Under the pieces are notes generated by a model that did not search any database, had not been told where the DNA came from, and worked only from the letters and a program-made list of their open reading frames with translations. Below, in pieces: positions 27,401-42,400 of a DNA stretch of 64,000 bases. A program made the translations under genes and the position numbers. The stretch's first letter is position 1, and each line of letters begins with the position of its first letter. The stretch spans positions 50,400,037-50,464,036 of the forward strand of contig NC_054082.1 in the NCBI RefSeq assembly GCF_017562075.2, written 5' to 3'. This DNA comes from Anopheles merus (lineage: Eukaryota > Arthropoda > Insecta > Diptera > Culicidae).

Positions 27401-30400
27401 TCCCCCTGTCTGTTGCGGGGCCTACATCGCTCCCAATATGCTAAAAGCCGACCACCATTGAACAGACGCGTTGTACGGGTGAACTAGGAAGAAGAAACTC
27501 TAATCATAGTTTGCCAATAAAAAAACAGCAAGCAACTTCCAAGAAGGAAAAAAGTAACTCCACAAAAACCCGAAAACTGTTGTTACACGTCAGTCAAAGA
27601 TTTTAGCAGGCAATTTACATAATTAGATTTCATGTTTCACCTAACGACAGCCATCACATTGAGACTGCGGTAGGCGATGATATAGTCTATGCTGGAACGG
27701 GCGGGGGACATGTTGTGTATGAAATTCCTTACAAGGTGTTGCCGTTTGTTGGTGGGTATCTCATCAGAAAAGGTGCGAAGCAGCTACGCAGGAGCAACCA
27801 GGTCCTTCCAGACAGACAGAATCGCAGTGACGAGAATTTCAAAAACGTATAAAATTAATTTTTAACACGTTCTTGCATCGATACATCTATTCTACGACAT
27901 GACACATTGATCTGATGTTGGGTGGTGGGAATGTATCTTTTTGTACGTGTGGGTATGATGTGGTGTGATGTTGCCGAGCCGATTTCATCTACTGAGCCTG
28001 AACATACATAATACGTAGCGGAATTTGGGGCAAGTGTGCCATACGGGGCAAGAGTGCCACCAAGCATTTTTCCTTAAAAACTTTAGTTTAATGATCAATT
28101 GTGTATACAGTTAGTTGCTTTCCAATGACTAGGTATTCTGAGCCTAATTTCGTATAGATTAATCGATTCTGGCCATTGTTTTAAACTGATTTATATTGAG
28201 TTTCAAAATTGAGCAGAATATTATAATTTTTTAATCCAACCAAATAAGCTCTCAAAAATCATGCGAACAATCAACCGAGATAATATTTACACCACCGTAT
28301 AGCTGAGAAAACGTGAAATTTTTTGTGGGTTTAGCTGAAAAAAACTTTCTTTTTGTCACCTAAAAATTCAATTTCAAAAAAGTTACAACTTTTGGGGCAA
28401 GTGTGCCATCTCTGTTTGGGGCAAGTGTGCCACCATCTTTCATAGGCGCGAGCTGTCAAAAATGTAAACATTGTTGTAGCGTGCTGCGGAATGGTGCGCT
28501 ATTGTGAGCGGATTCCACGCCAGAAAAACAGAACAGTAACAAACTATATTGTGGTGCAGTTGGTGGTCAAAAAGGGTTCATTGGTGACTAAATACATGTA
28601 GGAATACATACACTCGTGGTACAAACGTAATAATTTCCAATTACCTAAAAAAACGGTTATTTTAACCAGGTGGCCGTCTTGCCCCATACGAGTGGCACTA
28701 TTGCCCCATAGCCCAAAAAATAACGTCTTTTTGGACCCTTTTTAAAACGCTTCAAAAACTGTTTTGTTTGCACTTTTTTCAAGCGAAACTCATTTATAAG
28801 TGAGGAAATAGATGCAAAATGGTTATGAGATTTAAATCGGCTTTTGAAAAACACGTTTTAGTGAGTTATAACTTGAAATGCTTAAGGTGGCACACTTGCC
28901 CCAAGTTCCGCTATCTGTCCATCAGCGTTTGGTCAGGGCACAATCGGGTACGGGCAAAAAAAAAAAAACATCTGAATAGCAAACGACGCTAGAAGATGTT
29001 CACTTTATCGCCAATTAGCGAGCCAAGATTTAATAATCGGTCAATGAATTATGTACTGATAGGATTTCTGTTTAAGCTCACCGCTGTTGATTCATGGTCT
29101 GGTCGAGCAGGTGTCGAATCGGGTAGGTAACGGGCACAATACGTATGCGGCAAAACGCTGCGGCAACCGCACAACCACCAAAAGGTTTGCCCTTTGGCCG
29201 TGCTGAGGGCGATGTTTTACCGTGGGCTGCTGCTGATAATCATCAGCGAAGCGCATCGCAGGTGGCAAACGTGAGCCGAAGCCCTTCGTTCAGGTTTATT
29301 TAATCAACCTTAACATTTACAGCCTATCAACAGCGATCTTGGCACGGTGATCAGGTGGGGGCTCCGTTCTGTGCTGCTCCAAAACGGGGTTGGGTCTCCC
29401 GAATTCAACGTGCTGCCAGCGGAGCGGCGTTACCCAACCGTTAGCAACCGTGTACCGTCGTGCATACTGATGCGCCGCACACGCCCGAAGGTCACCGTTT
29501 GGAGAAAACATCTTCTTGCTCAGTCGCTTGACCGTTCCACCGCGCACCAAACGATCGGCGGAATCGATTGTTTGACTTATCATCTGCGGTTGGTTCGGTG
29601 AACGCGGTCGTCAATGTTAACCAGATGCGAACATTGCCCGACAGTAGGGCCGATGCGTAGGATCTAACCACGATGCGAAGGCTAAGTGATGTATACCGAA
29701 AGTGACGCGCATTTGATACGCTCCGTACACGATATGCTATGCTCTGCCCAATTGGATCGAACATAGCGCAATTTGTTTGCTTATCAATTTCTGTCGCCCT
29801 CGTCACGTTCAAGCTACCCTCCCTGGCGGCTGTTGACACTCGCCCTCCAATGCGGTCTTTATCCACTGGGCCGGGCCGAAGTGATCTTTTTATGATTGAC
29901 AAGCATAACTAAACGCCCCTTGTACACTTTCGTACTGCGGGACTAACGATATAATGGACGTTTGCATGATGCTTATATATTGAGAGTAAGATGAATCCGA
30001 AACTGAACCGATAGAAACCGTAGTTTTTTTTTTATTCGCCAATAAAATCTATTCCATGTTAGAGATATTTGCAGAAACTATTAACTAATTTACGGACAAA
30101 TTTAATTAATGGTTAAAGCCGTTTATTTGCCTTTGAAGATTGTGTTTAAATTGAAAAGTGAACTCGACCTTTATTTGCATTAAATATTGCAACTGTTCAG
30201 ATTTAATAAATGCTCAAATTCAATAAAATGGTTACATGGTATATTTTTATTTTAAATCGCAGCAATAGATGGGAAATATTTGTCGGAACCCCATAGTCAT
30301 TACCCTTACACGTGACTAATCAGTCAGCAGTAGCAAACTCACATGAGCCCAGGTCCAATAAAGGGCTCGGCAAGGTATTTAACAGTAATACAAATCTATG

Positions 30401-33400
30401 TTAACGAGGCTTTATGAATCATAGACCGTTAATGAGTTGCGGGTGGCTGGAGGATACATGTATTTCTTTAATATTTCCAACAACATCAACGACATGAAAT
30501 TACGCACCTCTGCATAATAGGTGGGCGAATGCAACGCCGCTGCTGCTGCCTACGTGGCCATAAACCATCCATTAATTTCCACCTAGACGCAGGGTGCGAC
30601 TGCAGAAAAGTGCGTTTCCTCAATGGTGTCTGGAAGCGTGCAAATTATGCAATGTGGCTAACATGGGTGGAAGATATTGTGCATAAGCCTAGCAACAAAT
30701 GTCGTACATCAGGACGTACGAGACACTGCCGCAGGAAACGAATTCTGGCTCACAATAGAAGAACCGATCTATTTGAACGGGATACGGCTAATGATTAGGT
30801 TTCATGATCACGGTGTTCTTTTCTGTGGTAATGCTATGCTGGTACGTCAAGTTACTATGTGCGATGTCTCCGTTGCACGATTCCTTCACGAACGTCTGCC
30901 ATTGAATCGTATGTTGGTGAATGAAAGCCAAACTCAGCACGCTTCTGCACGAGACGAGCGTGGGCACCTGATTGCTTAACAATGCACTCCAGCACAGTGG
31001 GTACATTTAATCTTCTTATGCAAATATGCCGCCAGCTTGTCTGGGTAGCTGCGAGGTAGCAGAGCCACTGATTGAAGAGAAAAGAGCTTGCATGTAATAA
31101 ATCATACATTATTCTGATCACATTGGATGCATTTAAAAGCTTTCCCACATCGTCTTAGTGACGCGTTTTTAAGTAACAAGGAATGACGTTTTGACATATT
31201 TTTCAGTAAATGGTAAGTTGTGCAAGTAAAAGCGTAAGTTTGATTTTATATGTCAGGGCATTTCATTTGTAGTAGTAAATACGTAGCCTCACTGTTTATG
31301 CCCTAACATACAATGATTATTTACCTGATCAGAAAATACCGTTTAGCATCGTCTTCAAAGGTTGAAAGATCATGTGTCTCGGTGCATGTAGGCTTGATTG
31401 CAATATGAAGGAGTAAGAGGAGCGATGAGAGAAGGTGGAACGAAAAGTAAATAGCATTCCTTCCATGATATACTCTTTTGATTAAGTTGTTCTCAGCGCG
31501 AGGTTCTCCAACGACCATAAGAGTACAAGCACATCCCGTTATGTACACCTAAATGCTGAGAAAAACAGCGAAAAAGGCGTGTGTGATCGAAACACAGCCG
31601 TTCGGATGTCTGTACTACACGCCTCGGGACTTAGTGGTTATCGATCGATTATCTCGTAAGCGACCAAACGAAGGGAAAGAAAGGGTGTGGTCCCCTCGAG
31701 GGATCGAAATTAAAAATAAGCATAAATTGGTTGCGTTCGATCATGTCGCTGATAATCTACGCCGTGTAATGAAACGCCTCGGACCAGCGTCATCGTCTGG
31801 GCGGTTCACAACTGTTTTGCGACTCAGACGCCCTAAACCACAGATCACTACGGTTGAACATGTAGGGGTGACGGAAGCCGGGTATGATAGTAAAAGATAG
31901 CACCAAGAGAGGGCGGGCTTAGCGTAATTATGATAACTACTATTTTACTCCCGAGCAAAATATCTAGTACGAAACCGTCAAAACCCCAAACATAGGAAGT
32001 AGCTGCATATTTGCAACAATGTAGCATGCGGAGCTAAGCTGAGAGAAAATATGTGAGTGAAAAGAGATATATTAGAAGATCAAGTTGCAAAAGAAACTTA
32101 CGAGGTTAATGGTATCAGAAAGCCCTTAAATTTTACTCGAATGACTGGTCTAATGAATCGATGACCTTGTATTACATTTTATATTACAAATTAATATAGT
32201 ATATTGGAAATCATTTGAATAATGGTGTGTATCCGTAGTAAATGTCATTGTAATTTAAATATTTTTGACTTTTTTTATCTTTTTGATTCAGGAGGAACGG
32301 CTTTGCCGTATTGATTTTAGGCTTGCCGTATAACTAAGCACAATATAATCTGAAATCCTTAGTGAGGTCTTTTTCCAAAAATTGAAAGTTTTAAACCATT
32401 GTTTGACCATTGACCATTCTGATGAACATTCTTAGGTCTAGACTGCATTTAGGTCACATTCGAGTTGTGACGCATGCCACTTGACAGATCTATACACTAA
32501 ACTGTTTATGAAGATCAATGATCAGGTATCGTAAAGAGGCGAATGAGGCCAATTGGCTCAACGTCTTTATAAACATAAAAAAAATAGGTATCGTGCCATC
32601 ACGTACGAAGATACACGCCTCCATTACATACACATTGTAATAGCCTAGTGGAAATTGTAGGTGTGATTGTAGGTTAAATTCGAATGTTGGAAAATAGCGT
32701 TATATCCGCATAGAATAATCTTTTTGGTTTGGTTATTACATAGTTGATACTATGAACGAGGTTTTTTTTATTCTGAAGGCAATATTTTGGCTATATTTTT
32801 AGTTAAACATTGCGTCATTAAAAAACATATAGTTTAATGTAATCGAAACAAAATATATCATGTTTTCTTTCCTAATCTTTTTTTGGCACAACTATGTAAA
32901 TGTATATTTACCCCTTTTAACCCAAATCAGTTCGACCAAATCAGGTTTACTTTAATAAAAAAAAAACAAGTAAACAAATAAACAACAACCGTTGTCGGTC
33001 AAGGCCTGCCTGTACTCACTCGTGAAGTGAGCTTGACTCTCAGTGACTTATTGTTACCAATATCAGTATAGTCAGTCCTACGTATGGGAGCACGGTCTAT
33101 TCGGGGCTTGAACCCATGACGGGCATGTTGTTAAGTTGTACGAGTTAACGACTGTACCACCAGATCGGCTCATATTTCTTTGCCAATATTATCTACTAAA
33201 TTGACATCCATCGAGTTAACTGACGGATATGACCTCACTATCGGTTACATTTTCATATCTTTCAAAGTGAGGATTAAATGTACTTGAGATTTTTTTTATT
33301 ACTGCCTGGTAACACAAAGTACTGGCCTTGCTTGCAAATTGATGCGATATAGTACAATGAATTGTAAAAACTAACATCATCGATCTACTTTTACGGTAAA

Positions 33401-36400
33401 CTAGCCTACTGAATCGTATTGAAGAGAGCAATAAACATAACAAGCTCAGCTACAAAAGCGTTCATAGGCCAGGGTCACGATCAAGATTAGCCACTAGACA
33501 AAAATCTGCCCAATTGTACAGTAGCCGACCACGCATACGCGTTAATGAGTTTAGTATTCAAACACACACTTAATCTCTTGTTACAAATTGATTTTAATGT
33601 GTAAACACATTCGAGGGAGTTTTAAAGCCAGCCCTTACTCTGAAGGTAAAAATATGCCCAACCCCTTCACGGTTTACTATACGTAGGAAGCAGGGAAATG
33701 TTGTGAGGAAAAAATCTCGAGGTTTAGGCTGCATGCAGTACTGCCGATGTTATATGTTTGGTAAACACAGTGCATTGTGGAAGTAAATGTACTAGAAAAA
33801 GGGAATCGGTATAGAATCTGATAATTACAGTAGACGATGGTTACCGACGTAGATGATAATGATGATGATGCTGTTGTTGATAGTAACGTAAACAAGCTAC
33901 CGCATTCCTGTTACATTCCGATCGATGTCGAACGGTGAGTAACACTTTCCAAATCTTGAGATTCTTTTGACAAAGCAACAACAACATTCCACACTCAAAC
34001 ATTAGTGGACGGTGAGGTATGCACGGCACATCAACAGGGTAGAATCGGTCAGCAAATCGAATTTGCAGCAGGCGAGAATTTGCGAGCAACGTAACTTTGG
34101 ATAGCTTAGGTCTGCGATCTACCACTAACCATCCTTCATTTCGATGCGCTATATGCGAAACCTCCGACTGTTTCAATCATTTGGTGGGGTACGCACGTCG
34201 GTTGTTTTCGATAAGATTAAACGTATCGTTAAACAATGTGAAGTAATAAGTTTCAGTGGCCGTAGGTAAACGCTTGTTCAAATTTTGTAATGCATACAAA
34301 TCCACAGCAAAAGACACAAGTTAGAATTGCATAATATGAATGTGGCTAGTACTCAGTATAGCCAAACGAAGGGGCACGTTACACCGAAAACAACCCAGTC
34401 GTAGCATAGCTGGGCGACTCCGATGAAATTTCAACATCCATGTATCCAAAGGGTCCCTAAACTGTTCGGTTCGCGACCCGCATTGCTTCGTAAATAGCGT
34501 TGTTGAGGGCCATTTTGACGTTACATTTTGCTAACGGGAACGATTAAAATTCGTTTTGACAAGAAATACTTAGTGAATATTTCACAATTCTTCATCTTTC
34601 TATTATTGAATCTTGATTTTCGTTTCAGCTTGAAGCTTGAAAGTGCATCTCAAATGGATCTACTTACCAGCTTCATGATCTGTTCGAACAGCACAATCCT
34701 GCGCCGGTGTGATTGGGCCATCGACTAGCGTTCGTCCATCGTTTCCGGAACTGGTTTTGTCTGCCATGAGTCGTTGGATGCGGTGTAGAATACGTGCATC
34801 ACTGTTCGATGCATTGTCCGCCGGTTGTATTAGAAAGGATGCGTTGGTGGTTTTAATGTGTCCTTGCTGTATTTGATAGAAGAACGAGTGTTATATGTTA
34901 TAAGCAACATAATAATTTATCTGAAGGCATTTTATTATGGCAATGTAAACATCAGGTAGTTTAAGGTGAGTTTTTCGCTTTTAAACTGGAGAATTGTTTG
35001 CGAAGAATGAATGAAAATAGTCCTTGTCAAAAAAAGCAACAAATGTTTTAGTAACTGGGACACTGGTAACAACTTGGGTTATACGAGATAATAAATCCAA
35101 ATTTTCATGTTGTCTGGTGGTTCTTCGTCTTTAGTTTTGTCTGAGACAATTTTAGTAAACATTAAACATGATTTTTCGCTTATAGGTTCTTTTGGGTCAC
35201 ATTTGCGAAAATGATAAAATTTATGTTTAAAACTTTTTTCAGTTATTTTTTAAAATATATTTTATCTGCCAAACGACTCAAAAATATTATGAAATGTCCC
35301 AACAACAAAATCTTTGAAAGCTTGCCTCATATGCTAAGAGTTTCAACAATCATCATGCGTCAACTGCATCATGTATAAGCGTAAAAGTAAAAAGGCAAAC
35401 AATCAATTACCGTTGAAGCAATTGGCGATGATGATCCCTAGTCGATTTGATAAAAAAATCTTCCATACACTCCCATCTTTAATCTATTCTAGCACAGACG
35501 TTGTGCTGCACTGATAAGAATCAAACTGTAAACATGTGGGCAGTAAAAATTATTTCATCGTTCAACACGGCGGTTATTACACTATTCGAAGCAGCTGAAA
35601 AGATTTGATGATAGCAGGACCGTGAGATCAGCAAATTTGAGGTATAAAAGATGATCCTGTGACCACCAGAAGGCACATTCGAGCTTTGGAGTGCATTCAA
35701 AGCATCCGGGCAACTGCGAACAACCGAACCATGATTGCGAAGTTACTCCTCCTCACGCTTGGTAAGTGTTATTCATTCAATCGTTGGCTCGTTATTCCTT
35801 TGGAAGGATTTCATCTGCCGTGCAATATATCTAATCGGTTGGTGTGCTGCTTTGTGTTTTACAGTGGGGTTGTGTACGGCGTACCAGTACTCGTACGAGT
35901 ATGAGTTCCCCTCCTCTCGCCCGTTCAACAAGACGGGCTTCGAGTTCGGTGCCTGGGAACCGAACAAGGAGTACGTGTACAACGTGACGACGAAAACCAT
36001 GACCGCTCTGCCGGACCTCGAGGACTACTGGACCGGCATTGTGACGCACGGCTATTTGGTGATCCGTCCCAAGGATCACAACTACGTCGTTGCCTACATA
36101 GACCGTCCGACGTACGCGGCGTTCAACGAGTATCTGCCCCGTGGATACCGTACTGAACTGTCGCGCTTCAACCTGAAGTGGCAGCCGATGCCATTCAGCT
36201 CGAAGCCCTTCGGAATCTACTACAACAAGGGAGCCGTCAAGGGCTTCTATGTTGAGAAGACGGTCCCCAACCACGAGGTCAACATGCTCAAGGGCTGGGT
36301 CAGCCAGCTGCAGCTGGACACCCAGGGAGCGTACGTGATCAAGTCGGAGTTCAACCAGTTCCCGGAGAACAACACCCTCACCGGTGTGTACAAGACCATG

Positions 36401-39400
36401 GAGCCATCGGTGACCGGCGAATGTGAAACCCTTTACGACGTCAACCCCGTCCCGGAATTCCACTTCCAGTCCCACAAGGAATGGGTTCCTCAGCCCCAGT
36501 GGCTCGAGGAAGACCAGCATGTGTTCCATGTTGTCAAGTCCCGCAACTTTGACCGTTGCGAGCAGCGCATGGGCTTCCATTTTGGCTTCAGCGGGTTCAG
36601 CGACTTCAAGCCAAACACCAACCAGATGGGTAACATCATGACCAAGTCGGAAGTGACCCAGATGTATCTGACCGGCAACTGGTACAACTATACCATCCAG
36701 TCGGTGTCCACCGTCAACAAGGTTGTGGTCAGCCCGTCGCTCGTCAACAGCCAGAAGGCTATGGTCTACGCTCAGGTCAACATGACGCTCAATGAAATCA
36801 CGCCCTACGATAAGTACCCCGAAGGCCCAGCTGACGATCGTCAGGTCTTCGTCGACCTGGTGTACAGCTACAACATGGCTCATGATAAGAACAACTTCGT
36901 TCGTCCGGCCAACGAGACCGATGACTCTTCGTCGTCGTCGTCGTCGTCGTCGTCTTCGGATTCCGACTCTGACTCGTCCAGCTCTTCGGACTCGTCCAGC
37001 TCTAGCTCGGAGGAGGAAGCGGAAAACTTCAAAATCAGCCCGACTGAGCAGTACAAGAAGCAGGCTAAGCAAGTCGAGCGTCGTGGAAACCGCAACCGTC
37101 GTGATCTGAATGCCTTCAAGGAGAAGCAGTACTACGAAGCGTACAAGCGCGACCAGTACCGTCTGCGTAAGCAAAACGACACCTCGTCCGACTCGTCTAG
37201 CTCCGATGATTCTTCGTCCAGCAGCTCTTCGTCCAGCTCTTCGGAGTCGGATGAGCACGACTTCTACAGCTCTTCCGAGTCTGACTCCGACTCGCTGAGC
37301 AGCGAGGAGTTCTACCAGCCGATCCCGGAAAGCATGAAGGATGCCCCTCAGACTCCCTTCCTTCCCTACTTCACTGGATACAAGGGATACAGCGTGCAGT
37401 ACGCCCACAACGTCGATGCCTCTCGCTACGCCTACAAGCTGACCTACGAGATCGCCGACGAGCTGCAGGAAATCTCCCAGGTCCCCAAGTCGAACACGCT
37501 GAACAAGTTCACCATTTTGGCCCGTGTCCTGCGCACCATGCACTACCAGGACATCTACGACGTTTGCCAGAAGCTGTTTGTTTCGCAGAAGGAACGCGAA
37601 GAGGGCAGCAACCACAGCGAGTCGTTCGCCAAGAAGGTTGACGCCTGGAACACTTTCCGTGACGCTTTGGCCCAGGCCGGTACCCCGCCTGCCTTCAAGG
37701 TAATCAAGGAGTTGATCGAAGAGAAGAAACTGCGTGGTGATGAAGCGGCCAGCGTCATCGCTACTCTGCCCAAGACCATCCGCTACCCGACCGAAACGGT
37801 GATGCACGAGTACTTCCTGCTGGTGACGTCTAACGCTGTCCAGCATCAGGAGTACCTGAATACCACCGCTCTCATTTCCTACTGTGACTTCCTGAACCGT
37901 GCCCAGGTCAACAACCGTTCGGCCTACAACTACTACCCGGTGTATAGCTTTGGCCGTTTGGCTGATGCCGACTACAAGATCGTGGCTCACAAGGTTGTGC
38001 CGTGGTTCGCGCACCAGCTGCGTGAAGCCGTCAAGGCTGGTGACAGTGTGAAGGTGCAGGTGTACATCCGCTGTCTTGGACATTTGGGACACCCCGAGAT
38101 CCTGAACGTTTTCGAACCGTACCTGGAAGGCAAGATCCCAGTGACCCACTTCCAGCGTCTGGCTTTCATTGTCGCTCTGGACCGTCTGGTCGAGAACTAC
38201 CCGCGTCTGGCTCGCTCTGTGCTGTTCAAGGTGTATCAAAACACCGGAGATGCCCATGAGGTCCGTTGTGCTGCAGTGTACCTGCTGATCCGCACGAAGC
38301 CCCCGGTATACATGCTCCAGCGTATGGCTGAGCAGACCCACTACGACCCGAGCACGTACGTCCGCGCTGCCGTCAAGACCGCTCTGGAGAGCGCTTCCGA
38401 GGCTGATGAGTTTGATGATGATTACGAGTTCTCCCAGAATGCTCAGGCCGCTGTCAAGCACCTGAACCCCCGCGATTTTAGCCTGCAGTACTCTGGCACT
38501 TTCCTGCGTGATTTTGCCTTCAAGGAGCTTGAGCTCTCGTACCGCATGTACTTCTCCCCGATCGCTGCTGACGACCACTACGTCCCGAGCGGCTTCTTCT
38601 TCCACCTGCGCAAGAACATGGGTGGCCTGAAGCGTTTCTCGACCTTCTACTACCTGATCTCGAGCATGGAGACGTTCTTCGATTTGCTCGACAAGCAGTA
38701 CGACAGCTACAACAAGCACCAGGAGTACAAGTCTAGCGACTACTACTACAAGTACTACAAGCAGTATCCGCACCTGTTCAAGGACTACTTCAGCCAGTAC
38801 AACAAGAACCACAAGTACCAGAACGATTACTACGAGCAGTTCGGAAACAAGAACCAGGAGGAGTTCCAGAAGTGGTCCACCACCCGCATCGCCAAGCTGC
38901 TGAACATTGATCCCGAGGAGGCTGAGGAGCTGGAGGGTCAGTTCATGTTCCAGATCTTCAACGGAGAGCGCTTCTTCGCCTTCAACAACCAGACCATTGA
39001 GCAGTTCCCGAGCCTTGTGAAGAAGTACTTCGAGGACTTCGAGGATGGTTTCGCCTACAACATGACCAAGTTCTATCAGCAGAACGTTGTCACCATGGCC
39101 TTCCCGCTGGCCACCGGTCTGCCATTCCACTACAGCCTGAAGACCCCGACTCTGATGAAGTTCGAGTTCGAGGCCTCTGCCACCACCTACCCGAGCATTT
39201 TTAAGACCCCCACTGGATACCCCGAGAAGGAGAACGACGACTTTATCCATATGCCCCGTTGGTTCAACGGATCCGCTGATGTGAACATGGCCTACTCTCG
39301 CCTGGTTGATGCCAAGGTTGGCTTCATTACGCCCTTCGACCACCAGCGTTATGTCGCCGGTTACCAGAAGAAGTTCCAGGGTTACCTGCCATTCAGCTTC

Positions 39401-42400
39401 GACTTTGGCTTCGACTTTGAGAACAACGACTTTGAAGTGAACGTGCAGCCGCTGGAGCCCAAGAAGGACGTGCTACTCTTCCACATGAGCTCGTGGCCGT
39501 ACACCGGATACAAGGACATCGCCGATCTGCGCCCGATGGCCGAGCAGCCGAGCGTGCACATTCTGCACGATCGCGCCCAAACCACAAAGTCGTTCGAGCA
39601 GTCGTTCGGTCAGTCGCTGACCGGCGTTGCTCTGCGCTTCCAGGCCAAGTACGATAAGGACTTCATCGACTACGCCTACCTGATGAAGCACATCGAGCAG
39701 CACGACTACTGGTCTGCGCTGGTCTATCCGTTCGCCTCGGAGACCTACCACTACCATCAGTTGAACCTGTACTACGATGCTCAGCGCACCAGCGTGAAGA
39801 ATGTCAAGTTTGTGCTGCAGCACAAGCAGGCCGACTACGACCAGGACTTCCAGACCGCCGACGTGAAACACCCGAAGGGTCGCCACGGATACTCTGGATT
39901 CTACAACGAGTACAACTACGCCCAGCCCTTCGTCTACTACGCCGGAAGCCAGCGCCGACAGGAGCAGTTCATGCGCAACGCTGGTGCCGGTATTCGCAAC
40001 AGCGACGTCAATGTCTACGATTTCGGAATCGTGTTCGAGGGCAAGCAGCAGAAGGCTGAGTTCGTGTTTACCACCGCCTATGCCGACAGCCCAGTCGACG
40101 AGAAGGAGCGTCTGTTGATGTTCCTGTCCTTCAGCCCGTACGTGTCGTCCAGTGCCTTCTTCGAGTTCATTCCGTTCTCTGGCAAGCAGTTCCAGATGTG
40201 CTTCTCGGCTACCAACCAGTACCCGAACATGCCCAAGCTCAACTTCCTCAATGTTCTCAACTTTGACAAGGTCGGAAGCATGAACTGGGAGCTGGCATAC
40301 GGTGAGAAGTGCCAGGGAGGATCGCACGTCTCGATGAAGGGTAAGCTGATCCAATCGGAGCCCTACCGCCACTTCCTGCGTATCTCCGAGGCTGGCCAGA
40401 GCTGCAAGCAGCAGATGGACCACGGATACTTCCAACTGCCCGCTTGTCAAAATGCCACTCGCCAAGCCGGATACTTCGATCAGTACTCGTTCAACTTTGA
40501 GTACAAGGATGTCTCGAACTATGCAAAGAACCTGACCTACCAGTTCTTCGACTACGCTCGTTACTTCACCTTCCCGTACTGGAACGAGGACTACTTCTTC
40601 CAGGGCAAGCACAACCAGTTCCAAATCGACTTCCAGCTAGCTCCGTACTTTGATTACTACAACGCTTCCTTCTACGGATCTGACCGTAGCTTCGCTATCC
40701 AGAACTACCCGATCGAAAGCGAATACGCCCGTTACTTCTTCTCCGTCCACCCCGACTTTGACTACTACGAGCGCATGTTCAACTACGCTTACCGCGGAAA
40801 CTACCATCGTAAGTATACAGGCGTAACTTCATCATTACTACACGCTACAAAGATACCAATAATTGTTTTCTTTTCTCTACAGCATCTTGCGTTGTGTCGA
40901 ACAAATTCGTCAACACCTTCGATGGAAAGACCTACGACTATGAGCTTGGCAACTGCTGGCATGTTGTGCTGCACACCGTCAAGCCTGACTATTATTTCTA
41001 TGCCCAGGACTCGCACTTCATGAACTCGGACTACGAATACAACTGGAAGAACGGCTTCGGAGAGGATGAGCAGATCACCATCCTGGCCCGTCACGGCGAG
41101 GACAACCAGCTCTTCTTGAAGGCTATCCTTGGCCAGTACAAGCAGAACGATTACAACATCGATATCATCCCCCACGGACACGAGCTCCCGACGGTCTACA
41201 TCAATGGCAAGCCCCAGCAGATCCACGAGAAGTACGCCGTCGAAATGTACACCAATGATGATGGTGGCGATCAGCCGCTGATCCGCGTCTATGCCCTGCC
41301 TGGTAACGAGCTGGAGATCAGCTTCCGCGATGACGACATCAAGATCGTGTTCGACGGATACCGTGCCCGTTTCTTCGCCGACCAGTCGTACTTCAACAAC
41401 TTCGTCGGTCTTTGCGGTACCAACAATGGCGAAGGAGAGGACGACTTCATCACCCCCGACCAGTGCGTCATGCGCAAGCCTGAATACTTTGCCGCTTCGT
41501 ACGCGCTCACCGGCATGAACTGCAGTGGGCCGGCTCAGGCCTACTTCACCGAGTACCACCAGAAGGCTCAGCAGCACTGCGTCAAGCCCCAGTACTACTT
41601 CGGCAACGTCATCAGCGAGCAGGAAGCCGGACGTCAGCGTTACAAATACTACTACAAGGACTTTGATCTTTCGGACTCATCCTCGTCCGAGTCTTCGTCG
41701 TCGTCGGATGAATCTGATGATTCCAACTCGTCCTCGTCGGAGGAGCGCAAGCCGAACCGTGAGCACTTCTTTGAGAAGCAGCAATACACCGAAAAGGAGT
41801 GCCCCGTGAAATACCAGGCTCAGTACGTCGAGCAGGGTGACAAGATTTGCTTCACTAGCCGTCCGCTCCCAACTTGCGCCTCGCAATGCAAGGCTACCGA
41901 GAAGGCTCCCAAGTACGTCGATGTCCACTGCCGTGACGCTACCGATTCCGTGGCTCAGCTGTACAAGCAGCAGATCCGCAAGGGAGTCAACCCGGACATG
42001 AGCAACAAATCGGTCACCAAGACCGTCAAGTTTTTCTTGCCCAAGAAGTGTGCGCACGTCTACTAAAAACACAAATCAAACTGAAAACCCGAGCCAAATG
42101 AACCGTTTGTGAAAGAATCAAAATCAAGCATTATGAAAATGTATAAAAAAATGGAGGTGTATTTATAATAAAAAGAGCATTTTATGAAAACGTATGGTCT
42201 AAAGAACTTATTAAAAGTAAACTCTCTATCAGCAATCAGTTGGTGAACTCGGATGAACAAATATACTCGTTTTAACTGGACGTGACAATACATTTTGACA
42301 TCAACTCGAGCCTAGTTGTAATCCTATACATAATAATATGTAAATATTACAAAAGCATGGAATCATTCTACTTCTCCTTCTTTGGCACAACAACCGTTGT

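Larger units (their letters stand above)
19263..34667 (-). other. ADAMTS intron between exons 4 and 5 (15.4 kb)
   Basis: It holds the TA-ended MITE, the dispersed repeat at 32286-32580 and a SINE. Otherwise I see only unassigned sequence; no frame shows a known domain. The longest open stretches are 29492-29902 (-) and 31553-31900 (+), neither with supporting features. Confidence 0.65.

Noticed and set aside
31553..31900. 115-codon plus-strand frame in the 15.4 kb intron
   Set aside because: No recognisable domain, no splice or promoter context, length within chance expectation.
35831..39343. 1170-codon open frame antisense to Vg copy 1, repeated in copy 2 (45705-49217) and split in copy 3
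   Set aside because: It is produced by the strong C/G third-position codon bias of Vg; the product is a low-complexity Val/Leu-rich sequence with no domain, and the frame is broken in copy 3.
35735..41023. 1762-codon continuous frame starting at 35735 as the Vg coding sequence
   Set aside because: It begins in the wrong frame relative to the signal peptide and reads through both introns; the three-exon model from 35731 restores the signal peptide and the vWD domain.
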